Origin: Rhodococcoides kyotonense | Lineage (GTDB): Bacteria; Actinomycetota; Actinomycetes; Mycobacteriales; Mycobacteriaceae | NCBI RefSeq assembly: GCF_900188125.1 | Contig: NZ_FZOW01000003.1 | Location: 248,001-312,000 of the forward strand | Direction: 5' to 3' | Length of the DNA: 64,000 nt | Part shown: piece after piece, positions 7,551-14,824 of the stretch | Layout of the letters: each line of letters opens with the position of its first letter | Position numbering within the stretch: the first letter of the stretch is position 1 | Notes under the pieces: model-generated | Databases searched by the model: none | The model's input: only the letters and a program-made list of their open reading frames with translations | What the model was told of the DNA's origin: nothing | Translations under genes and position numbers: made by a program

Positions 7551-8539
7551 CGATGTACCCACGTTGCAGCGACCCCACCCCGGCTGCCGGCGCGTTGCAT
7601 CAGCACACCTTCCGATTCGAGTTTCTGCAAGGCACGCCGCGCCTTCTGCGCCTCGGCCGGGGAGACGCGACCCTGCTCGTTGAGTGCGGTAGCCGCCGCC
7701 TTCGCGGTGAGGCCCGACGGCCCGCTAGCGTCGACGAGCGACGCGAGATCGGCCTCATCGAGCACAGTGACCGATCCCGCTGCACGGTCATGGAGTAGCT
7801 TGAGCGGCCCAACAACGTCCCGTGGCTGCTTGACATGGCTCATCGAGACGACGTTGTCGCCGGGGTCGCCCTGCAACAGGAACACGGATCCCGCACCGCT
7901 CGTGATCCAGGTGCTGCCGTAGATGTCGTCGATCCCCAGTGCACCATCGCGACCGTCCGCTCTAGTCTTCTTCACGTGATGTAGCTCGATGAGCTCAACC
8001 CCGCTCTGCAGCAGCATCTGTCGGGCCCGGTTGTACCCGGCGCCTGTCTCGTCGGAGGACAACCCGAGTGCGGCGTCCTTCAGCGAATCCACGATGACCA
8101 CGCCTGCCGAGGTCCGATCTGCGAGCTCCATCAAGGTTGCGGGGTGGTCAGCGAAGTCCGCGGGGGGAGGGCCCTGTAGGACCGTCAGGCCGTTCTCCAA
8201 CTGCTCTCGTTGTTCCTCCCCGAACATGCGGCCCAGTGCTCCGCCGATCTGTCGGGGTCGGTCCATCGCTAGATACAGCACCTGATCGGCCCGAGCTACG
8301 GCATAGCCCAGCAAGTCGCCGCCACAGAGCATCGATTTCACAAGGTTGCCCGCGAGGGTGGTCTTCGCGACTCCTTGCGGGCCCGCGATCATCAGCGCTT
8401 CGCCTTGCGACCACAGGCTCTCTTCCCCTGCGCCCCATAGGTTCACGGTGTCCTTCGGCATGTCGAGGATGAACGACGCCCCGTCAACGAGGAAGTCAGC
8501 TGCCCCGGACTCGCCGTATCGGTGTTCATTCTCGGTCAC
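7520..8539 (-). CDS. RepA-like AAA ATPase (hexameric helicase family)
   Basis: This 339-residue P-loop ATPase has Walker A (GPQGVAKTT) at residues 53-61, Walker B (VVIVDS) near 145 and a histidine motif (ELHHVKK) near 190. That is the pattern of RepA/RecA-fold helicases of the AAA_25 group encoded by actinobacterial plasmids, phages and integrative elements. The C-terminal 80 residues look like a winged helix (GLTAKAAATALNEQGRVSPA, then a Leu-rich helix). The GTG start at 8539 overlaps the preceding gene's stop (GTGA), so translation is coupled. It probably unwinds DNA or loads the replisome for element replication. Iteron-like repeats at its 3' end fit an origin-proximal position. Confidence 0.8.
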   Translation of the reverse strand: MTENEHRYGESGAADFLVDGASFILDMPKDTVNLWGAGEESLWSQGEALMIAGPQGVAKTTLAGNLVKSMLCGGDLLGYAVARADQVLYLAMDRPRQIGGALGRMFGEEQREQLENGLTVLQGPPPADFADHPATLMELADRTSAGVVIVDSLKDAALGLSSDETGAGYNRARQMLLQSGVELIELHHVKKTRADGRDGALGIDDIYGSTWITSGAGSVFLLQGDPGDNVVSMSHVKQPRDVVGPLKLLHDRAAGSVTVLDEADLASLVDASGPSGLTAKAAATALNEQGRVSPAEAQKARRALQKLESEGVLMQRAGSRGGVAATWVHRNHALITLAA

Positions 8540-8868
8540 GGGCGCACTCCGCTCAGCACTGACGGGTGCTCACTGCCAGTCCACATGCGGCAGAGCCCGT
8601 GTGCCCGTGATGGGCGCCTGGACTCGACGACACCGGCCTTCTCAATGATTCCTGCTCGATGGGCGGCCATAAACGCGACACCCCACCAGCGGGGGTTGGG
8701 CGGATCCGGCAGTCCGTTCTCCGTAAGGTCGTACGCACTGAAGCGGATCCCACGGCGCGCCATCTCAGCGATCGCTGCCTCTGCGTCGACTGGCCATGTG
8801 TCGGCAAGCGCGACTGGCATTTCTGGTAGCGGGAGCTGGCGATCTGGAGCGGATGTGCGTATGCTCAT
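8536..8868 (-). CDS. Small phage protein coupled to the RepA-like ATPase
   Basis: The 110-residue protein starts at the second of two adjacent ATGs (8868), five bases after AAGAAGG; the first ATG (8871) would be too close. Its core reads AYDLTENGLPDPPNPRWWG followed by AFMAAHRAGII and a basic segment ending in MWTGS. I recall similar small proteins beside replication genes in actinobacteriophages, but I cannot name a family. The helix-rich Trp-Trp-Gly core suggests a nucleic-acid or partner-binding module. Its stop overlaps the ATPase start, implying they work together in replication. The same frame is open upstream to 8988, but that part lacks a ribosome site and looks non-coding. Confidence 0.6.
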   Translation of the reverse strand: MSIRTSAPDRQLPLPEMPVALADTWPVDAEAAIAEMARRGIRFSAYDLTENGLPDPPNPRWWGVAFMAAHRAGIIEKAGVVESRRPSRAHGLCRMWTGSEHPSVLSGVRP

Positions 8869-8923
8869 CATTACCTTCTTTAGTTGTGTAAGAACAGAAT
8901 TCAAGCTGTCAGAAGAAGAGATC

Positions 8924-8943
8924 CCTCGGTAGCGTGACCGAGG
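8924..8943 (-). terminator. Small hairpin downstream of the excisionase gene
   Basis: CCTCGGT and ACCGAGG form a perfect 7-bp stem with a 6-base loop. On the minus strand it is followed by the T-rich run GATCTCTTCTTCTG. It could end or attenuate the excisionase transcript before the replication genes. Confidence 0.35.
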
Positions 8944-9036
8944 ATTGCTGGGACAGTCGGCGGATCCGCGATATGACGGCCAGGTCATTCGCGGGCCCTT
9001 CGCCTTGGGCAGCTCTCACTGGCGCGAGTCCGCCAA

Positions 9037-9240
9037 TCAGGATGCGATCCGGTCGGTTCGGTCGCGCTTGTTCGAGTCGAGCCAGCTGTATACATCTGCT
9101 GGGTCGTACATGACACGTCCCGTGGCACGAATGAACCTAGGCCCGGTGCCTTTGTAACGCTCCTGCGCCGCAGACTCCGTCGAGATACCCCTCCATTCAG
9201 CGTATTCACGTGCAGTCCAGGGCCTTTCACGGGTTTCCAT
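9037..9240 (-). CDS. Excisionase / AlpA-like helix-turn-helix protein
   Basis: This 67-residue protein is a single winged-helix/MerR-like DNA-binding domain: WTAREYAEWRGIS (helix and turn), then GTGPRFIRATGRVMYDPADV and a final VYSWLD helix. The last part is the standard ending of HTH_17/excisionase proteins. Such proteins bend attachment-site DNA to favour excision over integration, or repress the divergent promoter. It lies 45 bp from the divergent regulator at 9286, so both promoters share one short control region, the usual lysogeny switch layout. The chosen ATG at 9240 is the only sensible start. Confidence 0.8.
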   Translation of the reverse strand: METRERPWTAREYAEWRGISTESAAQERYKGTGPRFIRATGRVMYDPADVYSWLDSNKRDRTDRIAS

Positions 9241-9267
9241 CTACCTGACCTTTCGCCGAGTTCTCAA

Positions 9268-9285
9268 GCCTCTCTTTTATGAGGC
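9268..9285. promoter_or_regulatory. Dyad in the divergent excisionase/regulator control region
   Basis: GCCTC, eight bases, then GAGGC lies in the 45-bp gap between the divergent genes at 9240 and 9286. Its placement suits an operator for either regulator. Only five base pairs per arm support it. Confidence 0.3.
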
Positions 9286-9996
9286 ATGAGGAACGCTAAC
9301 GTCCGATCAGGCCCGATGTCAATCCTTCAAAATCTGAGGTACCTTTTCGCAGTGTCGATTACAGACCTTTCCGCAACTGTTGGCCGAAACGTTCGATTCT
9401 TCAGAACAACAGCAGGCGCATCCGGCGATGCGTTGGCCCGCGCCACACACCAGTTCGGCTTGAACTGGTCCGATGCCCGCATCAGCACGTTGGAAAGCGG
9501 AAAGGTCTCGCCGACCCTGCAAACTCTCGTGGTTGTTTCGCTCGCACTGTCATCGATCTCCGGCACCGAGATTTCGGTTGCCGACCTGGTCCGCACCGAG
9601 GACATGATCGACATCAACGACCGACTAATCATGACCGGCGACGTACTGGCTCAACTCCTCGAGGGCGCCGCACTTGAAACCATCGAATCGGGCGAGATCG
9701 AAATCAAAGACGATCCGAACGCAGAGTCGATCGCTGGCGCTCAGCGACCAATCGTTGCAGACCTGGCGGCCGTCGAAGACGCGAGACACAGGCACAACTC
9801 AGGGGACGATCGGGCCGCAAGGGATCTAGACCTGTCGCCGGCGCTGTTGGCCATGTGGACGATCAAACTCTGGTCGTCCACATTCACCGAAGAACGAGAT
9901 CGTCGCGCCGGGCCCTTAGCGAACGCGCAGAAACGCGGACGTGTCGCACGGACGCTGAAGGACGAACTGAGGCAGGCGATCAATGGCGACAATTGA
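9286..9996 (+). CDS. XRE-like helix-turn-helix regulator, probable prophage repressor
   Basis: The 236-residue protein has an XRE-type helix-turn-helix in its first third (ATVGRNVRFFRTTAGASGDA, then ISTLESGKVSPTLQTLVVVS), with an atypically long loop. A helical domain follows that may bind ligand or oligomerise. Its position, divergent from the excisionase and just upstream of the integrase, is that of an immunity repressor or integration regulator. The start is uncertain: ATG 9286 gives the longest frame, while GTG 9352 begins right before the conserved domain (SITDLSATVG). The 3' end overlaps the integrase start by 14 bases, so the two are probably cotranscribed. Use of TTT, AAT and ATT codons is higher than in the flanking core genes, fitting foreign origin. 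Confidence 0.7.
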   Translation: MRNANVRSGPMSILQNLRYLFAVSITDLSATVGRNVRFFRTTAGASGDALARATHQFGLNWSDARISTLESGKVSPTLQTLVVVSLALSSISGTEISVADLVRTEDMIDINDRLIMTGDVLAQLLEGAALETIESGEIEIKDDPNAESIAGAQRPIVADLAAVEDARHRHNSGDDRAARDLDLSPALLAMWTIKLWSSTFTEERDRRAGPLANAQKRGRVARTLKDELRQAINGDN

Positions 9997-11096
9997 GCCG
10001 TACGGCACAAAGACTGGCAGACGCTATCGTGTTCGGTACCGAACCCCCGACCACCGCCAGACCACAAAGCGGGGATTCAAGACCAAACGCGACGCCGAGG
10101 CGTTCGCAAACACCGTCGAGGTCCAGAAGCTCAGTGGCGAGTACGTCGCTCCTGCCCTCGGGCGTGTTCCCGTCGCCGAGTTGGCACCCGGGTGGCTGGC
10201 ACGGAAAGAATCCGACGTCGCACCGTCGAACTTCCGCACTTTGGAGTCGGCGTGGCGCAATCACGTACAGCCGCCATGGGGTCAAACAAGGATCGTGGAG
10301 ATCGAACAGGCAGGCGTCGAGCGCTGGATCGCCGATATGGTGCGCCGCGGATGCAGCCCGACGACGGTGATCCGAGCCTACGGGGTACTGGCCGGCCTTC
10401 TCGACGACGCCGTCAAGTCGCGGCGGCTGGCGAAGAACCCTGCCCGAGGTGTGGAGAACCTGCCGCGCAAGACCGCGAAACGGCACGTGTACCTGTCCGC
10501 CGAGGACGTCCTACGTCTGGCTGATGAGTGCGGCCAACATCGACGGCTGGTGCTCACGAAAAGCTTACACAGGACTGCGCTGGGGTGAGCTGATCGCGCT
10601 TCGTGTGCGCGATATCGAGTTTCTGCGCCGACGTCTGAGCGTCCACGACAACGCCGTACAGCTGGGTGTCAACCACGCCGAGGGGCTAACCAAGAGTCGG
10701 CGCTCTCGGTCGGTACCTGTCCCACAGTTCATTCTCGACGAGCTCGCGCAGCAGTGCGAAGGCAAGAGCTTGGATGGTCTGGTGTTTCCTGGCCCGGACG
10801 GGCGATACCTACCACGTCCGAAATCGGACGGCGGATGGTTCGTCGGCGCAGTGAAGCGATCCGGTGTCCAGAAGATCACACCGCACGATCTGCGCCACAC
10901 GACAGCAAGCCTTGCAGTCAGCGCGGGGGTCAACGTGCTCGCGCTCGCCAGGATGCTCGGACATACCTCGGCGAAGGTCACCCTGGACACGTACGCGGAC
11001 CTGTTCGACACGGACCTCGACGCCGTCGCTGTGACCATGAATGAGGCCTACTCACCGGAAAGTGTGGCCAAATTGTGGCCAGCAGGCGTGCTCTAG
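9983..11096 (+). pseudogene. int: Tyrosine-recombinase integrase interrupted by a frameshift
   Basis: The first frame (9983-10588) encodes the Arm-binding N-terminus (RRYRVRYRTPDHRQTTKRGF) and SAM-like core-binding domain, then fails after RLVLTK. The second frame supplies the catalytic domain: YTGLRWGELIAL (first Arg), HDLRHTTAS (His-x-x-Arg), LGHTSAKVTLDTYADLF (His and nucleophile Tyr). The switch needs +1 and falls at the AAAA at about 10559-10562: CTC ACG AAA A GCT TAC, where an intact gene would read straight into AYTGLR. All catalytic residues survive, so the break is recent, a sequencing error in the short A-run, or much less likely programmed frameshifting. If real, the element cannot excise with its own integrase. 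It targets the adjacent tRNA-Ser. Confidence 0.8.
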
Positions 11097-11112
11097 CCAG
11101 CAGTGTTGGCAC

Positions 11113-11151
11113 AAAAAAGCTCCCCACCTGCGTGAACAGATGGGGAGCTTT
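11113..11151 (-). terminator. Rho-independent terminator of tRNA-Ser
   Basis: On the minus strand AAGCTCCCCA and TGGGGAGCTT form a perfect 10-bp stem, followed by a run of six T. It starts at the tRNA 3' CCA end. On the plus strand it could also stop integrase transcription, though only three T follow there. Confidence 0.9.
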
Positions 11152-11241
11152 GGCGGTGGCGGAGGGATTTGAACCCTCGGACGGGGGTTACCCGTCACAC
11201 GCTTTCGAGGCGTGCTCCTTAGGCCGCTCGGACACGCCACC
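11151..11241 (-). tRNA. tRNA-Ser (anticodon CGA), CCA encoded
   Basis: The minus strand folds as a class II tRNA. The acceptor stem is GGTGGCG with CGCCACC. The anticodon stem is CACGC/GCGTG around the loop CTCGAAA (anticodon CGA, reading UCG). It has a long variable arm typical of serine tRNAs and a T arm with GGTTCAAATC. Discriminator G and an encoded CCA follow at 11154-11151. The integrase gene ends 54 bases beyond the 3' end, so the 3' half is the likely attachment site; the T arm and acceptor are intact on this side. Confidence 0.96.
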
Positions 11242-11300
11242 GCGGAAAACTGTACCGCAATGGCGCCGCGACACTAAATCGCCTGCTCAGCGCCGGTAAA

Positions 11301-11498
11301 TCAGTGTCCGGTGAGCTTGTCCTTGACGGTGGACGCCGCATCCTTGATCTTCTCGCCTGCGTCCTTCACTGCGGACGAGACCTGATCGCCTTTGCCTTCG
11401 GCTTCGAGGTCACGGTCTCCGGTGGCTGCTCCGGTTGCTTCCTTCGCCTTACCGCCCAGATCCTCGGCCTTGTTCGAGATCTTGTCGTCGAGTCCCAT
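11301..11498 (-). CDS. CsbD-family stress protein
   Basis: The 65-residue product is small, hydrophilic and helical, with the CsbD pattern: a start of GLDDKISNKAEDLGGKAKEA, an acidic and lysine-rich centre, and an ending of DAASTVKDKLTGH. CsbD-like proteins are abundant general-stress proteins, often under SigB/SigF-type control, with no defined biochemical activity. The ATG at 11498 has GGGAGG six bases upstream. The same frame runs open to 11663 without a better start. A possible stress-sigma promoter lies about 65 bases upstream. It stands alone between the tRNA and tadA. Confidence 0.85.
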   Translation of the reverse strand: MGLDDKISNKAEDLGGKAKEATGAATGDRDLEAEGKGDQVSSAVKDAGEKIKDAASTVKDKLTGH

Positions 11499-11560
11499 GA
11501 ATGCCTCCCTGCGGATTTCGGTTGTGCAGAACGCGGTGTCCGCGCTCCTTGCGACAGGGT

Positions 11561-11586
11561 TTATCCGTTGGGCCGACCAGGCAAAC
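11561..11586 (-). promoter_or_regulatory. Possible SigB/SigF-type promoter of the CsbD gene
   Basis: On the minus strand GTTT is followed after 16 bases by GGATAA, close to the GTTT-N15-17-GGGTA consensus of actinobacterial stress sigma factors. It lies upstream of a gene family typically under such control. It partly overlaps the region just before the tadA stop. Confidence 0.35.
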
Positions 11587-11595
11587 ATGAGAAGT

Positions 11596-12048
11596 TCATA
11601 AGCGTCTGGGTTCGAAGAATCCGCGCAGGACACTGCTGCATTCCTGCTCCAGCACGCCACCACGTACCTGGGGTCGGTGCGTGAGACGCTGATCCCGAAC
11701 GACGTCCCACAGCGAGCCCACAGCGCCCGTCTTGGGCTCCCAGGCCCCGAAGACGACCTTCTCGACGCGAGCGAGCACGAGGGCGCCCGCGCACATCGTG
11801 CACGGCTCGAGCGTCACTGCGAGGGTGCACCCTTCGAGCCGCCAGCCGTCGCCGTGCACCTGAGCTGCCGCGCGGAGAGCAAGTATCTCGGCGTGCGCGG
11901 TCGGATCGCCCGACCGCTCTCGCGCATTGGCCGCTCGTGCGAGTTCCCGGCCGTCGGCGTCGTAGACCACCGCACCGATCGGAACGTCGAGGTCCGACGC
12001 TTCCTCGGCAGCCGACAACGCGGCACGGACGAGATCCTCGTCGGTCAC
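11596..12048 (-). CDS. tadA: tRNA-specific adenosine deaminase TadA
   Basis: TadA converts A34 to inosine in the anticodon wobble position of tRNA-Arg. The 150-residue product has the zinc-deaminase signature: His52-Ala-Glu54 (HAE; His ligand and proton-shuttle Glu) and PCTMC with Cys83 and Cys86 as zinc ligands. The neighbouring VPIGAVVYD and LEGCTLAVTLEP segments are standard for the family. The length matches bacterial TadA (about 150-170). The ATG at 12048 overlaps the stop of the upstream partner gene by four bases. Nothing about it is unusual. Confidence 0.95.
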   Translation of the reverse strand: MTDEDLVRAALSAAEEASDLDVPIGAVVYDADGRELARAANARERSGDPTAHAEILALRAAAQVHGDGWRLEGCTLAVTLEPCTMCAGALVLARVEKVVFGAWEPKTGAVGSLWDVVRDQRLTHRPQVRGGVLEQECSSVLRGFFEPRRL

Positions 12049-12608
12049 CGAGGCAGTTTGTCGAGGACCGCTGACAGCTCGTCGGGAAATCCGAGGCGCT
12101 GTGCGATCGAACCGAGTTGCTCGTCCGGATACAGATCGGTCTCGGCGACGATGATGCCCAGTACCGGCTCGGGCAGTCCCAGATCCGCGAGCAGGGACAG
12201 ATCGCCCTCTTCCCAGGGCTCGATGTCGTCGAGCTCGTCGGGGTCGATGTCGGGAATCTCGATGTTGAGAGCGTCGAGAACATCCGCAGCGATGTCGTAG
12301 TCGATCGCGGCCGTGGCGTCGGAAATGAGAAGACGGGTTCCCGACGGCGCGGGCCGCAGAATCACGAAGAATTCGTCGTCGACGTCGAGCAGCCCGAAAA
12401 TGGCACCTGAGCTGCGCATCTCACGCAGTTCGGTCTCTGCGGTGGACAGTGATCCCAGTGCCCCGGAGGACAGAGGTGTCACTTTCCACTTGCCGTCCTC
12501 TCGGACGACTGCGACGCCAAAGCCCTCGAGGTCGTCGTACGCGCTCGGTTCAGGACCGTCGAACTTCTTCGCCTTGGCGGAGTTGTTGCTCCCGCGCTGT
12601 GCAGCCAT
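12045..12608 (-). CDS. TadA-associated protein, conserved in actinobacteria
   Basis: This acidic protein of 187 residues has two related halves with strand-rich segments (GFGVAVVREDGKWKVTPL; FVILRPAPSGTRLLISDA), then a strongly acidic stretch (PDIDPDELDDIEPWEEGD) and a helical end. I recognise it as the conserved neighbour usually annotated as tRNA adenosine deaminase-associated protein. No enzymatic motif is visible. I chose the ATG at 12608 because the upstream extension to 12731 is low in protein character and overlaps the divergent tyrA region. Its four-base overlap with tadA shows they are one operon. Confidence 0.8.
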   Translation of the reverse strand: MAAQRGSNNSAKAKKFDGPEPSAYDDLEGFGVAVVREDGKWKVTPLSSGALGSLSTAETELREMRSSGAIFGLLDVDDEFFVILRPAPSGTRLLISDATAAIDYDIAADVLDALNIEIPDIDPDELDDIEPWEEGDLSLLADLGLPEPVLGIIVAETDLYPDEQLGSIAQRLGFPDELSAVLDKLPR

Positions 12609-12690
12609 GCGCGCAACGGTAGTCGCCAAGAGCCTCCGAAATGAAGTCGCCGCGATAGAACCTGTCGGGGCCGTATGCCAACCTGGTGGC

Positions 12691-13647
12691 GTGACTACAG
12701 CTCCCGTGTGTGTGCTCGGCCTCGGACTCATCGGCGGATCGGTTCTGCAGGCCGCTGTTCGTGCTGGTCGAGACGCGTGGGGCTACAACCGATCGGCCGA
12801 CGCCATCGCCGGCTCGACCGAGACGGGATACGACACCGGTACCGATCTGGTTGCGGCCCTCACCCGGGCGGCCGACAGGGGCGCGTTGATCGTGATCGGG
12901 GTTCCGATGCCTGCCGTCGACTCGATCCTCGACGCGATCGCCCAGTACGCGCCGAACAATCCGATCACCGACGTCGTGAGCGTCAAAGCGGAAGTCGCGG
13001 CGGCGGTCGCGAGGCACGGCCTGTCGGCCCGGTACGTCGGAGGTCATCCGATGGCAGGGACCAACGAATCCGGTTGGCGCGCGGCGGACCCGGACCTGTT
13101 CCGCGATGCAGTGTGGGTCGTCGGCGTCGACGACGGTGCCGACCCGGATGTCTGGCGTCAGGTCGCGTCGCTGGCTCTGGACTGCGGATCCGTCGTCGTA
13201 CCGGTCGAGAGCGGTGAGCACGACCGGGCCGTCGCACGCATTTCGCACCTGCCGCATCTGCTGGCCGAGACGCTGGCACAGGCAGGGGCGTCGGGGGGGC
13301 CGCTTGCGCTGGGTTTGGCCGCCGGGTCGTTCCGAGACGGCACACGGGTTGCCGCGTCGTCGCCCACTCTCGTTCGAGCGATGTGCGAGGGCAATGCCGA
13401 CGCGCTGACGGACGTGCTCGACGAGGCACTAGAGGTGCTGACGCGGGCTCGAGAAGAACTGGCAGCCGCGCGCTCGACGGACACGCTCGTCACAGCCGGG
13501 CACGCCGCCCGCACCGCATACGAGAACCACGAGCGTTTCGACATCACCGACATCGCACCGGGTGACGACGGCTGGCTGGAGGCTCTACGCTCAGCCGGCC
13601 GCGCGGGTGGCGTCGTACGTCAGATTCGCTCTGCGAGCCCGGGGTAG
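12691..13647 (+). CDS. tyrA: Prephenate dehydrogenase
   Basis: This NAD(P)-dependent enzyme oxidatively decarboxylates prephenate to 4-hydroxyphenylpyruvate in tyrosine biosynthesis. The 318-residue protein starts with a Rossmann motif (VLGLGLIGGS) at residues 8-17. It carries the family signature HPMAGTNESGW near residue 118 and a C-terminal helical dimerisation domain with the conserved ISHLPHLLAETLA. The start is the GTG at 12691; the open frame further upstream lies over the divergent TadA-partner gene. There is no C-terminal ACT domain, so feedback control by tyrosine may be absent. The 3' end overlaps the opposite-strand gene at 13620 by 28 bases. Its product feeds the HppD substrate pool encoded later in the window. 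Confidence 0.93.
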   Translation: MTTAPVCVLGLGLIGGSVLQAAVRAGRDAWGYNRSADAIAGSTETGYDTGTDLVAALTRAADRGALIVIGVPMPAVDSILDAIAQYAPNNPITDVVSVKAEVAAAVARHGLSARYVGGHPMAGTNESGWRAADPDLFRDAVWVVGVDDGADPDVWRQVASLALDCGSVVVPVESGEHDRAVARISHLPHLLAETLAQAGASGGPLALGLAAGSFRDGTRVAASSPTLVRAMCEGNADALTDVLDEALEVLTRAREELAAARSTDTLVTAGHAARTAYENHERFDITDIAPGDDGWLEALRSAGRAGGVVRQIRSASPG

Positions 13648-14237
13648 TCGAGAACGAAACCGTCGGAATCGACCGTCACCGACGAGCTCGACACCGGTGA
13701 GAGCACGTGAATGCCGTCGGCGCCGCTGCTGTAGGTCAGGGCAGTTTCCTGAATGCTGAGGTCGAGCAGATTGACGTACACGACCGGGACCTGGGTCTCG
13801 ATGGAATCCGTGTGCAGTCCGAGGCGTCGAATCGGGAGTGCGTTGAAGAACGGGCTGAGCACGACGTCGACGTCGAGAGCACCGTTGTACGTCGCGCGTT
13901 GGCTGTTCGACGAGCCTTCGACCATCCAGTAGCCCTCGTTGTCACGGCTGACCGAGGCCTGCTTCTCGCCTCCCGCGACAGCGGTGCGCAACGAGAGGCG
14001 GCGGGTGATGCCGTTCTCGTCGGTCACCAGGTCGTACGACGCGCTGAACGCGGGATGCTCCGAACAAGCGCCACCGATGATGCGTCCGGATGCCTTGATG
14101 CGATTGCCGCTGAGCTGTACACGGACCGATTCCATGCGGGGGGCCTCGTGCGCTCGAAAGGTGAGAATCGCCGGCCAGGACTGCGTCGACGGGGCTGCCT
14201 CGGTGGCTGAAGCTGCACCCGATGTTGGAGTGGTCAC
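13620..14237 (-). CDS. Putative glycolipid-binding protein
   Basis: The 205-residue soluble protein is rich in beta strands (ESVRVQLSGNRIKASGRIIG, YWMVEG, LDVDVVLSPFFNALPIRRL). These match the putative glycolipid-binding domain family (PF06475) of actinobacteria and pseudomonads; the phrase FFNALPIRRL and the ending DSDGFVLDYPGL are characteristic. No signal peptide is seen, so it is cytoplasmic. Its biochemical role is not proven for the family. It is convergent with tyrA, overlapping it by 28 bases, and appears monocistronic. Confidence 0.8.
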   Translation of the reverse strand: MTTPTSGAASATEAAPSTQSWPAILTFRAHEAPRMESVRVQLSGNRIKASGRIIGGACSEHPAFSASYDLVTDENGITRRLSLRTAVAGGEKQASVSRDNEGYWMVEGSSNSQRATYNGALDVDVVLSPFFNALPIRRLGLHTDSIETQVPVVYVNLLDLSIQETALTYSSGADGIHVLSPVSSSSVTVDSDGFVLDYPGLAERI

Positions 14238-14428
14238 TCGACTACGGTAAGCGACAGGCCCGGCATCGGATCAAGCGGTGGTGACTTTTCTTTTCCCGAC
14301 TATCAGCCGCCACGCCGAGATTCGGCCGTTTCGCAGTCGGAATGCCGCGTTTTCGGCCGATCAGACGTGGCGCCGATTACACCGATCGCTCTGTTCCAGT
14401 CTCCTCACGGTAGCTACTGTTGGGCGTC

Positions 14429-14752
14429 GTGACCGCAGGCGATTTCGATTTCGCGCACTCCGAGCAGGCCGCGAAATCCCGACAGGAGAAGGCGACGACG
14501 CTCGCCCGCTACATCTGGGAACGCGGCATCAGCGGCGCAGAGCTGCTCGGCTTGGACGACGCGGCCCGTCGCAAGCTCGCCCGGGCGGCCGACATGTCTC
14601 CCCCGAGCACGATGGAGACGTGGACCATCACCGCCGACCTACTCGACCGGAAGGACCGGTGGGCAGCGGACAACCCGGCCCATCCGGCTGCGACGCCTGC
14701 GCACGCGGACGAGAAGATCATGTGGGTGAAGCCGCCGATCGCTCCCTGGTAG
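14429..14752 (+). CDS. Conserved hypothetical protein, helical, C-terminal WVKPP
   Basis: I do not know this family. The 107-residue product is helical: a charged N-terminus (DFDFAHSEQAAKSRQEKATT), then ARYIWERGISGAELLGLDDAARRKLARAA, a DNA-binding-like arrangement but without a clear helix-turn-helix score. A Pro/Ala linker and WVKPPIAPW end the protein. GTG 14429 fits best; TTG 14420 is the longer alternative. It stands between the glycolipid-binding gene (divergent) and the convergent MmpL gene, with a palindromic element immediately after its stop. Codon use matches the neighbours, so it is probably a real core gene. Confidence 0.6.
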   Translation: MTAGDFDFAHSEQAAKSRQEKATTLARYIWERGISGAELLGLDDAARRKLARAADMSPPSTMETWTITADLLDRKDRWAADNPAHPAATPAHADEKIMWVKPPIAPW

Positions 14753-14753
14753 T

Positions 14754-14824
14754 GCAGCTTCGCCGCCCGTGCGTGCATAGTTGGCCCCCGTTGTTACTTT
14801 CCGCGCGCGGGCGCGAAGCGCATG
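14754..14824. repeat. Dispersed 71-bp palindromic element, copy A (overlaps MmpL 3' end)
   Basis: This sequence matches the reverse complement of 41053-41123 along its whole length (about 80 per cent identity by eye), with pairing outer arms around CGCCCGTGCG and GCGCGGGCG. It holds the last codons and TAA stop of the MmpL gene (…RFAPARGK). A third, partial copy lies near 17019-17056. Confidence 0.75.

Larger units (their letters stand above)
1..11151. mobile_element. One end of a prophage or phage-like element integrated at tRNA-Ser(CGA)
   Basis: The stretch from the 3' end of tRNA-Ser leftwards past the window edge carries integrase, XRE-like regulator, excisionase, RepA-like ATPase, FDXHR zinc protein, DUF2637 protein and a tail tape-measure gene. 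The integrase lies directly beside the tRNA 3' end, the usual arrangement for tRNA-targeting tyrosine recombinases. Terminase, portal and capsid genes would normally sit between the replication genes and the tape measure; here that space holds unrelated opposite-strand genes. The element is therefore rearranged, defective, or an unusual tail-only or satellite element. The other att site is beyond the left edge and cannot be seen. Confidence 0.8.

Noticed and set aside
11052..11240. Minus-strand frame covering the tRNA
   Set aside because: It is the translation of the tRNA-Ser gene and its terminator, a common false gene.
12313..12690. N-terminal extension of prephenate dehydrogenase
   Set aside because: The extension overlaps the TadA-partner gene on the other strand; the conserved Rossmann motif begins just after GTG 12691.
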